Assembly: GCA_017561025.1 (NCBI GenBank) | Contig: JAFZDU010000108.1 | Location: 1 to 64,000 of the forward strand | Direction of reading: 5' to 3' | Origin: Bacteroidales bacterium | Lineage (GTDB): Bacteria; Bacteroidota; Bacteroidia; Bacteroidales; F082 | Length of the DNA stretch: 64,000 bases | Part shown: piece after piece, positions 19,095 through 27,817 of the stretch | Position numbering within the stretch: position 1 is the stretch's first letter | Layout of the letters: every line of letters starts with the position of its first letter | Position numbers and translations under genes: made by a program | The notes under the pieces: model-generated | Databases searched by the model: none | Told to the model about the DNA's origin: nothing | The model's input: only the letters and a program-made list of their open reading frames with translations

Positions 19095-20858
19095 TTAATT
19101 GTTAATAACAGAAATCTTCTTTGTCGTAACATTTCCGTTATTATCGTAAACATTGATGAAATAAATTCCAGATTTATATCCTGAAACATTGATTTCTATT
19201 TCATCTGATGCGTGCTGCGTTCTCACATTCATTTCTTCTACCATCATTCCTAAACAATTATAAATTCTAACAGCTGACAGATGATGGTTGGCAGCAGACA
19301 GTTTGACAATGTCTTTTGCCGGATTAGGATAAATTTCAAATGCGTCTTCTTCAACCTCATTGACGTCGGTTCCCACCTCTAATGTAAAGATATGAGAAGC
19401 TTTAGCCCCAAAATCTCCATCACCATCAATAACGACATTACCATGACCGTCTATTATCTTGTAATATCCTTCACCGAAGTCGCAGCATATTCCATTTCTT
19501 GCAGAATCTGATATGATGAATCTTAAACATTGATTCAATGGAAGTTGAAGAGGTATCTCATGTAATTCCGTAGCTGTAGGTTGTCCGAAGAAATAATCGT
19601 ATGGTCCGCCGGATGTTATAATATTATCTCTGTCATCAACAATCTGCCAAGTCGTCTCGCTGCCAAATTTATCTTGCATCAATTCTAATACTATTTCGTC
19701 ATTTTCATTCTCAACGTATATTGCATGCCATTCATCACGAGTGATTGTTATTGTATTTGAATGATTGAAAGCAATGCCGTTAGCTTCAATAATATTAAAT
19801 TCGATTTCATGAGTCCCTACCGGCACTTCCATATCAAACTCAATTCTTTCCACGTCATAAGATGCTATATTGCCAGTCCATTCATATTCGAATGTATCTC
19901 CATTATCAATTTTCATCAACATCTTTATTGACGTAAGTCCATCCAATCCTCTATTTATCATGTCAATGTTAAATGTCCTGTAATTAGAACACAAATCCGG
20001 ACGTTTCTCTGTAACCATTTCAAAATGAGGAAAAACATTGTTCTGGCTTTTTATTAGTAATGGCAAACGGCAGGAATTCAATATAGGAAACGATTTATAC
20101 GAGTTCATTTGGTTTGTAACAAAAGCGATAAATCTCAGATGATTGATATTGACTTCTACGCCGTTTGGATTACCTATTATTTCAGGAATAGTGTACTTGT
20201 ATGTCTTGGTTATCAAAGTACCTTCTGTTGTTGGACTTATCTCTTCGCCCCATGTGGGAGTAATGATATCGCGAAGGATACTCATGTGACAATATAGGCC
20301 ATCTAAATATTGTTCCATATTATTCTCACCATTACTTTGTGTACCCCATATACTGTCTTGCAACATGGCTATAGTGAGATAGTTGGCATCAACATTACTA
20401 TCGTCTGTATAATAAACTTCTACCGTTATGGTTGCAGTCCTGCTTGTTTCATCAATAACGACCTTGCCGCCAATATTACACAATGCTTCTTCATTAGTTT
20501 GCTCATAAACATGTTCTATTACAAAACCACCTCCATTGTTAGTGCATCTGTTTACGATTCCGTTGGGAAGACCTGAGCCTGTCAGAGCATGATAGATGGT
20601 CTGACCATCAATAGTTTCAAAGTTAGGATACGTTATAGTTCCATTCGGGTGAATATACATTGCGAACACTCTTCCAGGATAACTTCTCATCAATTCGTTT
20701 ATTGTTACATGTGATGAAGGACATGCCTGGCAGCTTCTTCCTGTAAACTCTTCTATGACAGCATTTTTAAATAATGGTTCCGTCGATACGTACTGCTGAG
20801 CTACTATACCTTTGACGAAAAATATTAATAATGTGGTAAAAAATACTATCTTTCTCAT
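19095..20858 (-). CDS. Omp28-related T9SS secreted protein
   Basis: This 587-residue exported protein has a signal peptide (MRKIVFFTTLLIFFVKGIVAQQ), then an Omp28-like/thioredoxin-related domain with EEFTGRSCQACPSSH (CxxC pair) and MYIHPNG, a long beta-rich middle, and a T9SS sorting domain starting at FEIYPNPAKD. It would be exported by the type IX system and anchored at or released from the surface. The last 224 bp are nearly identical to those of the next T9SS gene (3 bp upstream on the same strand), so the two probably form one transcription unit and exchanged their sorting domains. Redox function is possible but unproven. Confidence 0.85.
   Translation of the reverse strand: MRKIVFFTTLLIFFVKGIVAQQYVSTEPLFKNAVIEEFTGRSCQACPSSHVTINELMRSYPGRVFAMYIHPNGTITYPNFETIDGQTIYHALTGSGLPNGIVNRCTNNGGGFVIEHVYEQTNEEALCNIGGKVVIDETSRTATITVEVYYTDDSNVDANYLTIAMLQDSIWGTQSNGENNMEQYLDGLYCHMSILRDIITPTWGEEISPTTEGTLITKTYKYTIPEIIGNPNGVEVNINHLRFIAFVTNQMNSYKSFPILNSCRLPLLIKSQNNVFPHFEMVTEKRPDLCSNYRTFNIDMINRGLDGLTSIKMLMKIDNGDTFEYEWTGNIASYDVERIEFDMEVPVGTHEIEFNIIEANGIAFNHSNTITITRDEWHAIYVENENDEIVLELMQDKFGSETTWQIVDDRDNIITSGGPYDYFFGQPTATELHEIPLQLPLNQCLRFIISDSARNGICCDFGEGYYKIIDGHGNVVIDGDGDFGAKASHIFTLEVGTDVNEVEEDAFEIYPNPAKDIVKLSAANHHLSAVRIYNCLGMMVEEMNVRTQHASDEIEINVSGYKSGIYFINVYDNNGNVTTKKISVINN
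19108..19331 (-). repeat. Copy A of a nearly identical 224-bp T9SS sorting-domain segment
   Basis: This stretch matches 20872-21095 without gaps; I count about 7 differences in 224 positions, nearly all toward the 3' end of the gene. The ~115 bp nearest 19331 look identical. Confidence 0.9.
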
Positions 20859-20861
20859 GGC

Positions 20862-22766
20862 TTATTTAATTACAGAAATCTTCTTCGTCGCAACATTTCC
20901 TTTATCATCGTAAACATTGATGAAATAAATTCCAGATTTATATCCTGAAACATTGATTTCTATTTCATCTGATGCGTTCTGCGTTCTTACATTCATTTCT
21001 TCTACCATCATTCCTAAACAATTATAAATTCTAACAGCTGACAGATGATGGTTGGCAGCAGACAGTTTGACAATGTCTTTTGCCGGATTAGGATATACAG
21101 AAATCATATCAACTTCATTTTCTGCATATTCTCTGACTGTTGTAGTATCAACTGGTATAGGCTTCAATATTGGAAAACCACCATTAAGGTTTTCTGTATC
21201 TTCAATCCAGACAGAACCGTTCATTGCTCCGGCATTCAATGCTTCAAGCAAATCGGCTGTGTTATATTGAGGATTTTCAAGAATCCATGATGTTGCTGTC
21301 GAGCCTTCGTTGAAGCGACTTGATTCTGGAATTTCAGCATAAGCCTGCACTCCGAAATCATAAATCTTATCATCTATTTCATCATTACCGAACCAATAAC
21401 AGTTACTAATTTCTGTATCTTCAAGAAGAGCAGGCAAGATATGTGTATAGAATTCACTGTTCTGTGGTGTAGGCCATTTTGATATATTTCCGGCATTATA
21501 AACATTATGTATGATACATCCTGATGTAGGAGAGCCTGTTATACCTCCAATCTGAATAGTTGATACGTTATAGTTATGGTCATAGTTATTGATTTCAACG
21601 ACAATCTTTCCTGTGTTGTATGAATCTGAAATTTTACCGTCGCTACCACATATTCCTCCAGCCAATATAGTGCTGAAATGGTAACCTGTAATTTTTCCTC
21701 TATTGCCACATCTTCTTATCACAGTTTTGAGAGCGGCACCTGTCATACCGCCGGCATTACCTGCTGTTATAGCTCCTATGTTTATGCAATCTTCTATGAT
21801 AATGTTAACACCACCTTGACCAATCATTCCACCTGCAGTCGTTGATGGAAAAGATCCCTTAATGCCAACTTGACCATAATTTCTGCAATTTATTATCATA
21901 AATCCTTCACCATCGCCCATAATGCCACCTATAAAATCGCCGTCAATATTACCGTGATTTTCACAGTTCTCTATAATAAAATTATAGACAGAACCTTCAG
22001 AAAAGCCAACAATTCCTCCGTTATTAAGCATTCCAGCGACATCAGCGCGATTGATACAGTCTTTAATTAAAACAAGATCATGAAAATCGGTTGTAGCAAG
22101 TGAACTACCAATAATTCCGCCGCAATACCATGCAGTAGTGCTAACTTTACCTTCAACATCACAATTATAAATACTTGTGTTTATAGCATGAGCTGCCACT
22201 GTTCCTGCCATTGCATTTGTAATGTCACTAATATCTGGGCTTGCAGAAATTTGTGCATCAGTAAAATTAATATTTTTAATAACAGCACCTTTTGTGCCAC
22301 CAAAGAATCCGGATTTTAATTCGTCACTACTATGCATATTCTTGATAGTATGATTGTTTCCATCAAAGACTCCTGTAAAATAATATGGATCTTTTCCTAT
22401 CGGTGTCCACAGAAAACCGATGTTACCCTCAAGGTCGATGTCGTTGGTTAAAATGTAGCAGGCATCGCCGCCTGTGCCGTTATTTGTCTGTTGCGCAAGA
22501 AGTACCAGTTGTTCTGGGGTCGCTATCTGATATGGATTTTCAGAAGTGCCGTCACCGCCAGCATAATCGTCAGCGGCGGCTCTGCTTTTAATTTCTGTAT
22601 TTGAAATATTTCTTGAGTCGATATATTCTTTCAGTTGTGCATATCTCATCTCATAGATTGAAGCATCATAGTTGTCTGATGAATACTCGACATAGTGTCT
22701 CAACTCTTGTGCAGAGACATTGATTACGCATAAAAGCAAAAGGAAAAGTAAATTCAATTTTTTCAT
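20862..22766 (-). CDS. GLUG-like repeat T9SS secreted protein
   Basis: This 634-residue exported protein starts with a signal peptide (MKKLNLLFLLLLCVINVSAQ), then a hinge, then about 350 residues of repeats with GGIIGSS, NNGGIVGFSEGS, GGIMGDGEG, GGMIGQGG, GGMTGAAL and GGICGSDG at regular intervals. That pattern is typical of GLUG-motif beta-helix surface proteins, often adhesins. The segment AGGDGTSENPYQIATPEQL is the usual lead-in. The C-terminal T9SS domain (VYPNPAKD onward) is almost the same as that of the adjacent Omp28-related protein, 3 bp away. Ligand unknown. Confidence 0.87.
   Translation of the reverse strand: MKKLNLLFLLLLCVINVSAQELRHYVEYSSDNYDASIYEMRYAQLKEYIDSRNISNTEIKSRAAADDYAGGDGTSENPYQIATPEQLVLLAQQTNNGTGGDACYILTNDIDLEGNIGFLWTPIGKDPYYFTGVFDGNNHTIKNMHSSDELKSGFFGGTKGAVIKNINFTDAQISASPDISDITNAMAGTVAAHAINTSIYNCDVEGKVSTTAWYCGGIIGSSLATTDFHDLVLIKDCINRADVAGMLNNGGIVGFSEGSVYNFIIENCENHGNIDGDFIGGIMGDGEGFMIINCRNYGQVGIKGSFPSTTAGGMIGQGGVNIIIEDCINIGAITAGNAGGMTGAALKTVIRRCGNRGKITGYHFSTILAGGICGSDGKISDSYNTGKIVVEINNYDHNYNVSTIQIGGITGSPTSGCIIHNVYNAGNISKWPTPQNSEFYTHILPALLEDTEISNCYWFGNDEIDDKIYDFGVQAYAEIPESSRFNEGSTATSWILENPQYNTADLLEALNAGAMNGSVWIEDTENLNGGFPILKPIPVDTTTVREYAENEVDMISVYPNPAKDIVKLSAANHHLSAVRIYNCLGMMVEEMNVRTQNASDEIEINVSGYKSGIYFINVYDDKGNVATKKISVIK
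20872..21095 (-). repeat. Copy B of a nearly identical 224-bp T9SS sorting-domain segment
   Basis: This is the partner of 19108-19331. Outside the segment the two genes are unrelated, which points to recent duplication or gene conversion confined to the sorting domain. Confidence 0.9.
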
Positions 22767-22869
22767 AATGACAGATATTTAAATATATTGCGAAATTATA
22801 TTAATACATAATATCTGTCAAGTATTTGAAAATAATATAAAAAGATGTAAGAATTTAATAATCTTTATT

Positions 22870-24435
22870 TTACTTAAGTTTTGTCGATAAAAAATAGTTC
22901 AGTTTCTTATCGTTTATGCCTATTATTTCACATATTTTGTTTCGTCTGACTCTGATTGAGTTATACGCCACACCGAACAATGATGATATCTGCTTATCAC
23001 TAAGTTCAATTATCACAAGACATAAATAATACAAATCTTCTTTTTTCAGTCGCTTATATTGCTCTGCCAATTCGGCAAAGATATTGTTCAAGTGCTTGTT
23101 TGCGGTGCTAAGCAACAAGACGAAATCTTCTTGCGTCATCGCCTGATTATCCATAGATAATATCCTGCTGCATATCTCTGAACTGTAAAAAGCCTCCATA
23201 TCATATAGAGAATCTTCTTTTTCAATTTTTGCATTGACATCAGCCATCTCACATTCCAAATCCTTGATATGACTTGACAGTCTTTGAATCTCGGCGTTCT
23301 TTTTCTTTATCTTTCCTTCTATTATAGAGTTCTTGAACTTAATATCCGTGAGATGCTCTTCCATCATATTAATAGCCAACTCCTTATCATCAATGATGCT
23401 CATCAGATTTTTGTTGCGTCTCTTGTTTATATGCGTAAAGAAAATGACAAGAACCATTATTATTATGATTATAGGTGTCGCTACAAATATTACAATCTTG
23501 ATGGTTCTTTCCCTTCTTATTTCGTTCATACGACTCAGATGGTCGTTGTATAAATCTATAATGTTGGCACGATTCATTTCACCATCAACTCTGTCGAACG
23601 CCAATTTCGATAAGATACTCTCGTAGTACGCTTTTTTTTCGAAATCACCTATTGAGTCGTATAATATAGTCAACGATCGAATTGCATCTAATTGAACGAA
23701 AAACTCAGAACCGTTCTTATACTTTCCTAAATTATGAAGTTCAGAACCTCCAATACTTTTTTCTAAATGATAAAGTGCCGAGTCATATTCCTTTTCGTTT
23801 ATAAATATATCTCCCAAGAATACATGATATGTTTCCCTTACATTGTCATGCTCAATTTTGTCTAAGTTGTTTCTTAAAATAGCTAACGCACTGTCTTTGT
23901 ACCCTTCCTCATAATACAACATATAGGCAATAGCTTTATCGACATCATATTTGTTAAATTTATTACTCGTATCCAACTCGATACATCTGTTCAGATAATA
24001 CTTCGCCGTATCAATATTAGTTTCAACATATGCTAAACCTACGAACTTATAAGAATGAGCCAAGACACTGTCTGACTCGAACTTCTCGAAATAATGTAAA
24101 GCTTTCTTATTGTACATCAGACTTAAATTTCTATAATTCTCGCTGATAAAAATATCTGCTATACAATAATGCGCATGCGCCAGAGGTTTGTAGAAACTTC
24201 TATCGAGTTCACGTTTCTTGACGTTCTTTTCTACGTATTCAATCACCTTAAAACATTTCTCACAAGCATCATCAAAATTACCAGAAAACCATGACTTCTC
24301 AGCTTGTAAAAATAAATCTTTGACATATTGTGATTTAGATACATTAACAATAGTATCCGAAGAATGTTGCCCGTTGACTGCTGTCAGTTGACACCCTAAG
24401 AATAAAAGTAATATAAAAAATAAGATACGTCTCAT
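22870..24435 (-). CDS. Exported TPR protein with membrane segment, coiled coil and C-terminal HTH
   Basis: This 521-residue protein has a signal-like N-terminus (MRRILFFILLLFLGCQL), TPR-like helices through about residue 300, a single strong membrane segment near residues 310-335 (IVIFVATPIIIIIMVLVIFF), a charged coiled coil, and a C-terminal region with LSDKQISSLFGVAYNSIRVR that reads as a LuxR-like helix-turn-helix. Such TPR-TM-HTH proteins are common in Bacteroidota and are thought to be membrane-bound one-component regulators. Its position 103 bp from two T9SS genes makes them possible targets (inference). It lies 7 bp after rfaE2 on the same strand. Confidence 0.75.
   Translation of the reverse strand: MRRILFFILLLFLGCQLTAVNGQHSSDTIVNVSKSQYVKDLFLQAEKSWFSGNFDDACEKCFKVIEYVEKNVKKRELDRSFYKPLAHAHYCIADIFISENYRNLSLMYNKKALHYFEKFESDSVLAHSYKFVGLAYVETNIDTAKYYLNRCIELDTSNKFNKYDVDKAIAYMLYYEEGYKDSALAILRNNLDKIEHDNVRETYHVFLGDIFINEKEYDSALYHLEKSIGGSELHNLGKYKNGSEFFVQLDAIRSLTILYDSIGDFEKKAYYESILSKLAFDRVDGEMNRANIIDLYNDHLSRMNEIRRERTIKIVIFVATPIIIIIMVLVIFFTHINKRRNKNLMSIIDDKELAINMMEEHLTDIKFKNSIIEGKIKKKNAEIQRLSSHIKDLECEMADVNAKIEKEDSLYDMEAFYSSEICSRILSMDNQAMTQEDFVLLLSTANKHLNNIFAELAEQYKRLKKEDLYYLCLVIIELSDKQISSLFGVAYNSIRVRRNKICEIIGINDKKLNYFLSTKLK
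24361..24393 (-). repeat. GTCAAC-type words inside the TPR gene's signal-peptide region
   Basis: On the minus strand GTCAACTGACAGCAGTCAAC is followed by GGGCAACATTC, encoding QLTAVNGQHS. A similar run at 60795-60828 encodes QQSTVNAQHS in FeoAB. The match may reflect a shared repeat family; chance is not excluded. Confidence 0.4.
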
Positions 24436-24442
24436 AACATTA

Positions 24443-24931
24443 TCAGGTTCTCATTTTCTCAATAGTATTCGTCGTTGAAAATCCCTCAACTAATTCTATC
24501 GTCTCGACTCTTCCGCCTTTGCCAACAACGATGTCGTAGCCGACGATGTCTTCTGCTTTGTAATCTTTGCCTTTTACAAGTACGTCAGGTTGAACGAATT
24601 TAATTAAATTATAAGGAGTGTCTTCATCGAAGAACATTATTGCATCAACAAATTCAAGTGCTGCCAAAACCACAGCGCGTGCCTTTTCATCATTGACTGG
24701 TCGTGATGGACCTTTGATTCTTCTTACAGAAGCGTCTGTGTTTAAACCTATTATGAGTATATCGCCTAAGTCGGCAGCTTTGGAAAGATATTCCACATGA
24801 CCACGATGCAAAATGTCGAAACAACCATTTGAAAAGACTATAGTTTTTCCTTCCTCACGCCACAAATTTAACTTCTCTTCAAGAGATTTGTCATCTAAAA
24901 TCTTATCGTAAATTTTTTCTAAATGTTTCAT
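24443..24931 (-). CDS. rfaE2: D-glycero-beta-D-manno-heptose 1-phosphate adenylyltransferase
   Basis: This 162-residue enzyme is the stand-alone nucleotidyltransferase (HldE C-terminal) form that activates heptose 1-phosphate to ADP-heptose for LPS core synthesis. It contains FSNGCFDILHRGHVEYL (HxGH motif), RIKGPSRPVNDEKAR, DVLVKGKDY and the ending VEGFSTTNTIEKM. The kinase half is absent from this gene and is not seen elsewhere in the window. A GGAGG ribosome binding site precedes the ATG, unusual for this phylum, and overlaps a GGCTAA-type repeat. Confidence 0.92.
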   Translation of the reverse strand: MKHLEKIYDKILDDKSLEEKLNLWREEGKTIVFSNGCFDILHRGHVEYLSKAADLGDILIIGLNTDASVRRIKGPSRPVNDEKARAVVLAALEFVDAIMFFDEDTPYNLIKFVQPDVLVKGKDYKAEDIVGYDIVVGKGGRVETIELVEGFSTTNTIEKMRT

Positions 24932-24942
24932 ATTAATCCTCC

Positions 24943-24976
24943 TTTAGCCATTAGTCTTTAGCCATTAGCCATTAAT
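24943..24976 (-). repeat. GGCTAATGGCTAA-type repeat supplying a gene's C-terminus
   Basis: On the minus strand ATTAATGGCTAATGGCTAAA, followed by GACTAATGGCTAAA, begins inside the flippase-like gene. It encodes its last residues (ING) and its TAA stop. Related words occur at 27343-27377 and 29721-29751. Confidence 0.7.
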
Positions 24977-25978
24977 CGGTTTTCGTCTGTCAATAAAGAA
25001 CATTATTGCATACGCAATACATCCTGTCACGAGATAGAATATCATCTGACTTGTATGATTTATCGTCACGAACGAAACGGCTGCTGACTCTGATATGCCG
25101 TAAAATCCGTTCAACAAAAGTATTCCGATGAAGTGATAAACGCCCATGCCGCCCGGTACCGGCGCCACGAATCCTAATGTCGCCAAACCTAATAAGGTGA
25201 TTGCTTCTGTCAGACCAAGATGCGCTGTCTCGGAAAGCATATAGAACGGCAACCATGTCATCACGACATAAAATCCCCAAATCAAGAATGTATAGAGAAT
25301 AAACAAACCTTTTCTTTTCATTGTGAAAATCGTCTTGATCCCGTCGAGGAAACCTTTACACAAAGAAGCGACTTTCTGATATAACTTATTCTCTTTTATT
25401 ATCGCTTTTTTCTTTTTGAAAATGAATATAATAGCTGCGAAAATAACTATCAACGTAGATAATGATGCTACGCCTAAAGCAGCATTATTTTTTACCATCT
25501 CTATCAATGGGTTAAGCCATGATGTCACTAGACTTCCGAGCAGATTCCATTGAAAGAGAACGACCATTATTGCCAGCGCGAAGAGCACTGCAAGGTCGAC
25601 GACACGTTCCGAGATGACGGTGCCGAATGATTTGTCGAAAGGGATGTTTTCTTTTTTGGTGAGTGTTCCGCAGCGTGTCACTTCGCCGAGACGCGGGATG
25701 ACTATATTGGCGAAATATGCTATCAAGACGGACTCGTATGTCGTTGATACTCTCGTCTTATAACCCAGTGACTCTATCAAGATGTTCCATCGCAAGGCTC
25801 TGAAAAACAAAGATATTCCCAGACATGCCAGACTGAGCAGCATCCAGGAATATTTTGCAGTCTTGATATAAGTCACGACTTGTGTGAAGTCTATTTTTCT
25901 AAAACAAAGCCAAAGAAGAAGAACTCCCAACAAAAGGAATACGATGTATGTTAATGTATTGGAAATCTTCTTATTCAA
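24965..25978 (-). CDS. Flippase-like integral membrane protein (LPG-synthase TM family)
   Basis: This 337-residue polytopic protein has about eight hydrophobic segments and the family words FRALRWNILIESLGY, NIVIPRLGEVTRCGTL and PVPGGMGVYHF. It belongs to the lysylphosphatidylglycerol-synthase transmembrane (UPF0104) family, whose members flip or move lipids; the catalytic domain of MprF is absent. Genomic association of this family with panC and panD is common in Bacteroidota, and it lies here 54 bp after panD. The C-terminal residues ING and the stop come from a dispersed repeat. Confidence 0.85.
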   Translation of the reverse strand: MNKKISNTLTYIVFLLLGVLLLWLCFRKIDFTQVVTYIKTAKYSWMLLSLACLGISLFFRALRWNILIESLGYKTRVSTTYESVLIAYFANIVIPRLGEVTRCGTLTKKENIPFDKSFGTVISERVVDLAVLFALAIMVVLFQWNLLGSLVTSWLNPLIEMVKNNAALGVASLSTLIVIFAAIIFIFKKKKAIIKENKLYQKVASLCKGFLDGIKTIFTMKRKGLFILYTFLIWGFYVVMTWLPFYMLSETAHLGLTEAITLLGLATLGFVAPVPGGMGVYHFIGILLLNGFYGISESAAVSFVTINHTSQMIFYLVTGCIAYAIMFFIDRRKPING

Positions 25979-26032
25979 TGCTTTTGTTTTTTTATATTTT
26001 TATGCACATGCATAAAGTCTGTTGACAATATA

Positions 26033-26377
26033 TTATATCTTATTGCCTTCTCTAGGGAAAACGATAGATGGCTTATGTTTTTTAGCTTCTTCAAAATCCA
26101 TTGAGCAATAAGAAACGATGATGACGAGGTCGCCAACATTTACCTTATGAGCTGCTGCGCCGTTGATTCCGATGACGCCTGAACCGCGTTCGCCTTTGAT
26201 AGCGTATGTGCAGAGACGTTCGCCGTTGGTGATGTTATAGATGTCAACGCGTTCATTTTCAATGATATTAGCTGCATCCAACAAATCTTCGTCGATGGTG
26301 ATGCTGCCAATATAATTAAGGTCGGCTTGTGTTACGGTAGCGCGATGGATTTTTGATTTAAGAACTTCAATATTCAT
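26033..26377 (-). CDS. panD: Aspartate 1-decarboxylase
   Basis: This 114-residue pyruvoyl enzyme makes beta-alanine from aspartate for pantothenate and CoA synthesis. The self-cleavage site G24-S25 lies in YIGSI. Other family residues are R12 and the block [19 protein letters not shown]. Length is slightly below the E. coli enzyme (126). The gene follows panC with a 1-bp gap, so both steps are co-expressed. Confidence 0.96.
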   Translation of the reverse strand: MNIEVLKSKIHRATVTQADLNYIGSITIDEDLLDAANIIENERVDIYNITNGERLCTYAIKGERGSGVIGINGAAAHKVNVGDLVIIVSYCSMDFEEAKKHKPSIVFPREGNKI

Positions 26378-26378
26378 A

Positions 26379-27221
26379 TTAAAATATTCTAACGTTATCG
26401 ATTAAGCGAACTGGTCCGAGTTGAAGAGCAACGAAGATACGAGCGTGCTCACATTCGTCCCAATTATTTATAGATTGTAAATTAATTTCGTCTGTAATTT
26501 CAACATATTCAACATCGAACTCTTTTATCTCTGCGTATTTGGCGAGAGCGTATTCTCTCATTTCAGCAGGTGACATTGAATCTTTTTTAGAAACGGCGTC
26601 ATTCAATGTAGCGAAGATTTTAGGAGCGATGGCGCGTTCTTCTTCGTTGAGACGCACGTTACGAGAGCTCATTGCGAGACCGTCGTTTTCTCTGATGATA
26701 GGACATGGAACTATTTCCAGACCCATATTGAGGTTGCAAACCATTTTCTTGATGATTGCAAGTTGTTGGAAGTCTTTCTCTCCGAAATAAGCCTTGTCAG
26801 GATTTACTATCTCGAACAATTTACGGACTACGATAGCCACGCCGTTGAAGTGACCAGGACGGCAGGCGCCTTCCATTACGCGTTCCAAATCGCCGAAGTC
26901 ATAGTGATCTTCTACTTTTTCAGGATACATTTCTTCTACAGAAGGCATGAAGACAGCGTCGCATCCAGCGTTCTGGAGTTTCTCTATATCGAGTTCCGGT
27001 GTGCGAGGATATTTCTCCAAATCTGTAGGATTGTTGAACTGAATTGGGTTGACAAACACGCTGCTGACGACGATATCGTTATCGTTTTTAGCACGATTTA
27101 TCAATGAAAGATGACCTTCGTGAAGCGCTCCCATAGTAGGAACGAAACCGACTTTAAGACCCAACTTGTGTTTTTCTTCTACAAAGCGTTGAATATCAAC
27201 GATAAAATTAAAAACTTCCAT
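26379..27221 (-). CDS. panC: Pantothenate synthetase
   Basis: This 280-residue enzyme ligates pantoate and beta-alanine with ATP. It shows the nucleotidyltransferase HxGH motif in [52 protein letters not shown] and the KMSKS-like region AMSSRNVRL. It is the first gene of the minus-strand unit panC-panD-flippase-rfaE2. Confidence 0.97.
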   Translation of the reverse strand: MEVFNFIVDIQRFVEEKHKLGLKVGFVPTMGALHEGHLSLINRAKNDNDIVVSSVFVNPIQFNNPTDLEKYPRTPELDIEKLQNAGCDAVFMPSVEEMYPEKVEDHYDFGDLERVMEGACRPGHFNGVAIVVRKLFEIVNPDKAYFGEKDFQQLAIIKKMVCNLNMGLEIVPCPIIRENDGLAMSSRNVRLNEEERAIAPKIFATLNDAVSKKDSMSPAEMREYALAKYAEIKEFDVEYVEITDEINLQSINNWDECEHARIFVALQLGPVRLIDNVRIF

Positions 27222-27410
27222 TTTTTAAAAATTCTCTTATGAAAATTACAAAAACGTGACAAAGGTAATTATTTTGCCAAAATAATAAATGTAAAATGAA
27301 AAATTAATTATTGACAAAAAATCACTATTTTTGCAGACGAAATTGACTAAAGACAAAAGACGAAAGTCTAAAGTTTTTAGAACAAAATTCAAAGTTCATC
27401 AAACATAATT

Positions 27411-27445
27411 TGCATTATGCATTATGAATTATGCATTATGAATTG
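27411..27445 (+). repeat. GCATTATG-type short tandem repeat before the tRNA
   Basis: TGCATTATGCATTATGAATT, followed by ATGCATTATGAATT, is the same family as at 7671-7700. It ends 5 bp before the tRNA gene. Words of the GACTAAAGAC type precede it at 27343-27377. Confidence 0.7.
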
Positions 27446-27450
27446 AAACT

Positions 27451-27522
27451 GCCCCTATAGTTCAACGGATAGAACGAAAGTTTCCTAAACTTTAAATCTG
27501 GGTTCGATTCCCGGTGGGGGTA
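27451..27522 (+). tRNA. tRNA-Arg (anticodon CCT)
   Basis: A full cloverleaf can be drawn. The acceptor GCCCCTA pairs with TGGGGGT (first pair G-U). The D stem is GTTC/GAAC. The anticodon stem AAAGT/ACTTT carries the loop TTCCTAA. The T arm CTGGG/CCCGG carries TTCGATT. The discriminator is A and CCA is not encoded. Anticodon CCT reads AGG (Arg). A TATTTTTG box at about 27320 may be its promoter. Confidence 0.95.
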
Positions 27523-27527
27523 CGGAT

Positions 27528-27581
27528 AATAAAAGTTAAAACCTTGTTATACAATAAAGTAGCAAGGTTTTAACTTTTATT
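27528..27581. terminator. Perfect 19-bp inverted repeat just after tRNA-Arg
   Basis: AATAAAAGTTAAAACCTTG (27528-27546) pairs perfectly with CAAGGTTTTAACTTTTATT (27563-27581) across a 16-nt loop. It is probably the tRNA terminator. Its length and perfection, and the accessory nuclease gene beyond it, also fit the edge of an integrated element; no second copy of the tRNA end was found. Confidence 0.6.
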
Positions 27582-27805
27582 CTGACTACTTTACTGACTA
27601 TTTTTAAATGCTTTTTTCTTTATTTTTTTACTTGTAACATAAAATATTACATATACTTTTTAATTTTTTGCAATGTTCCGATACTTGTATTTGTGATTTT
27701 CTGAATATTTCTCAGACTCTCGATATTGATTCGGGAGTCTTGTTTTATTGTATATGTTACTATATAATTATTTCGATGTTATAAATCTGATTCAGACAAA
27801 TCGTG

Positions 27806-27813
27806 TATATTTG
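27806..27813 (+). promoter_or_regulatory. -7 box of the PDDEXK gene
   Basis: TATATTTG ends 4 bp before the ATG at 27818, so the predicted transcript starts almost at the start codon (leaderless). Confidence 0.5.
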
Positions 27814-27817
27814 CATT

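Noticed and set aside
27343..27377. GACTAAAGACAAAAGACG words as an attachment site for the tRNA
   Set aside because: They lie before, not at, the tRNA 3' end, and the same words occur at other unrelated places (24943, 29721, 57481), so they are a dispersed repeat.
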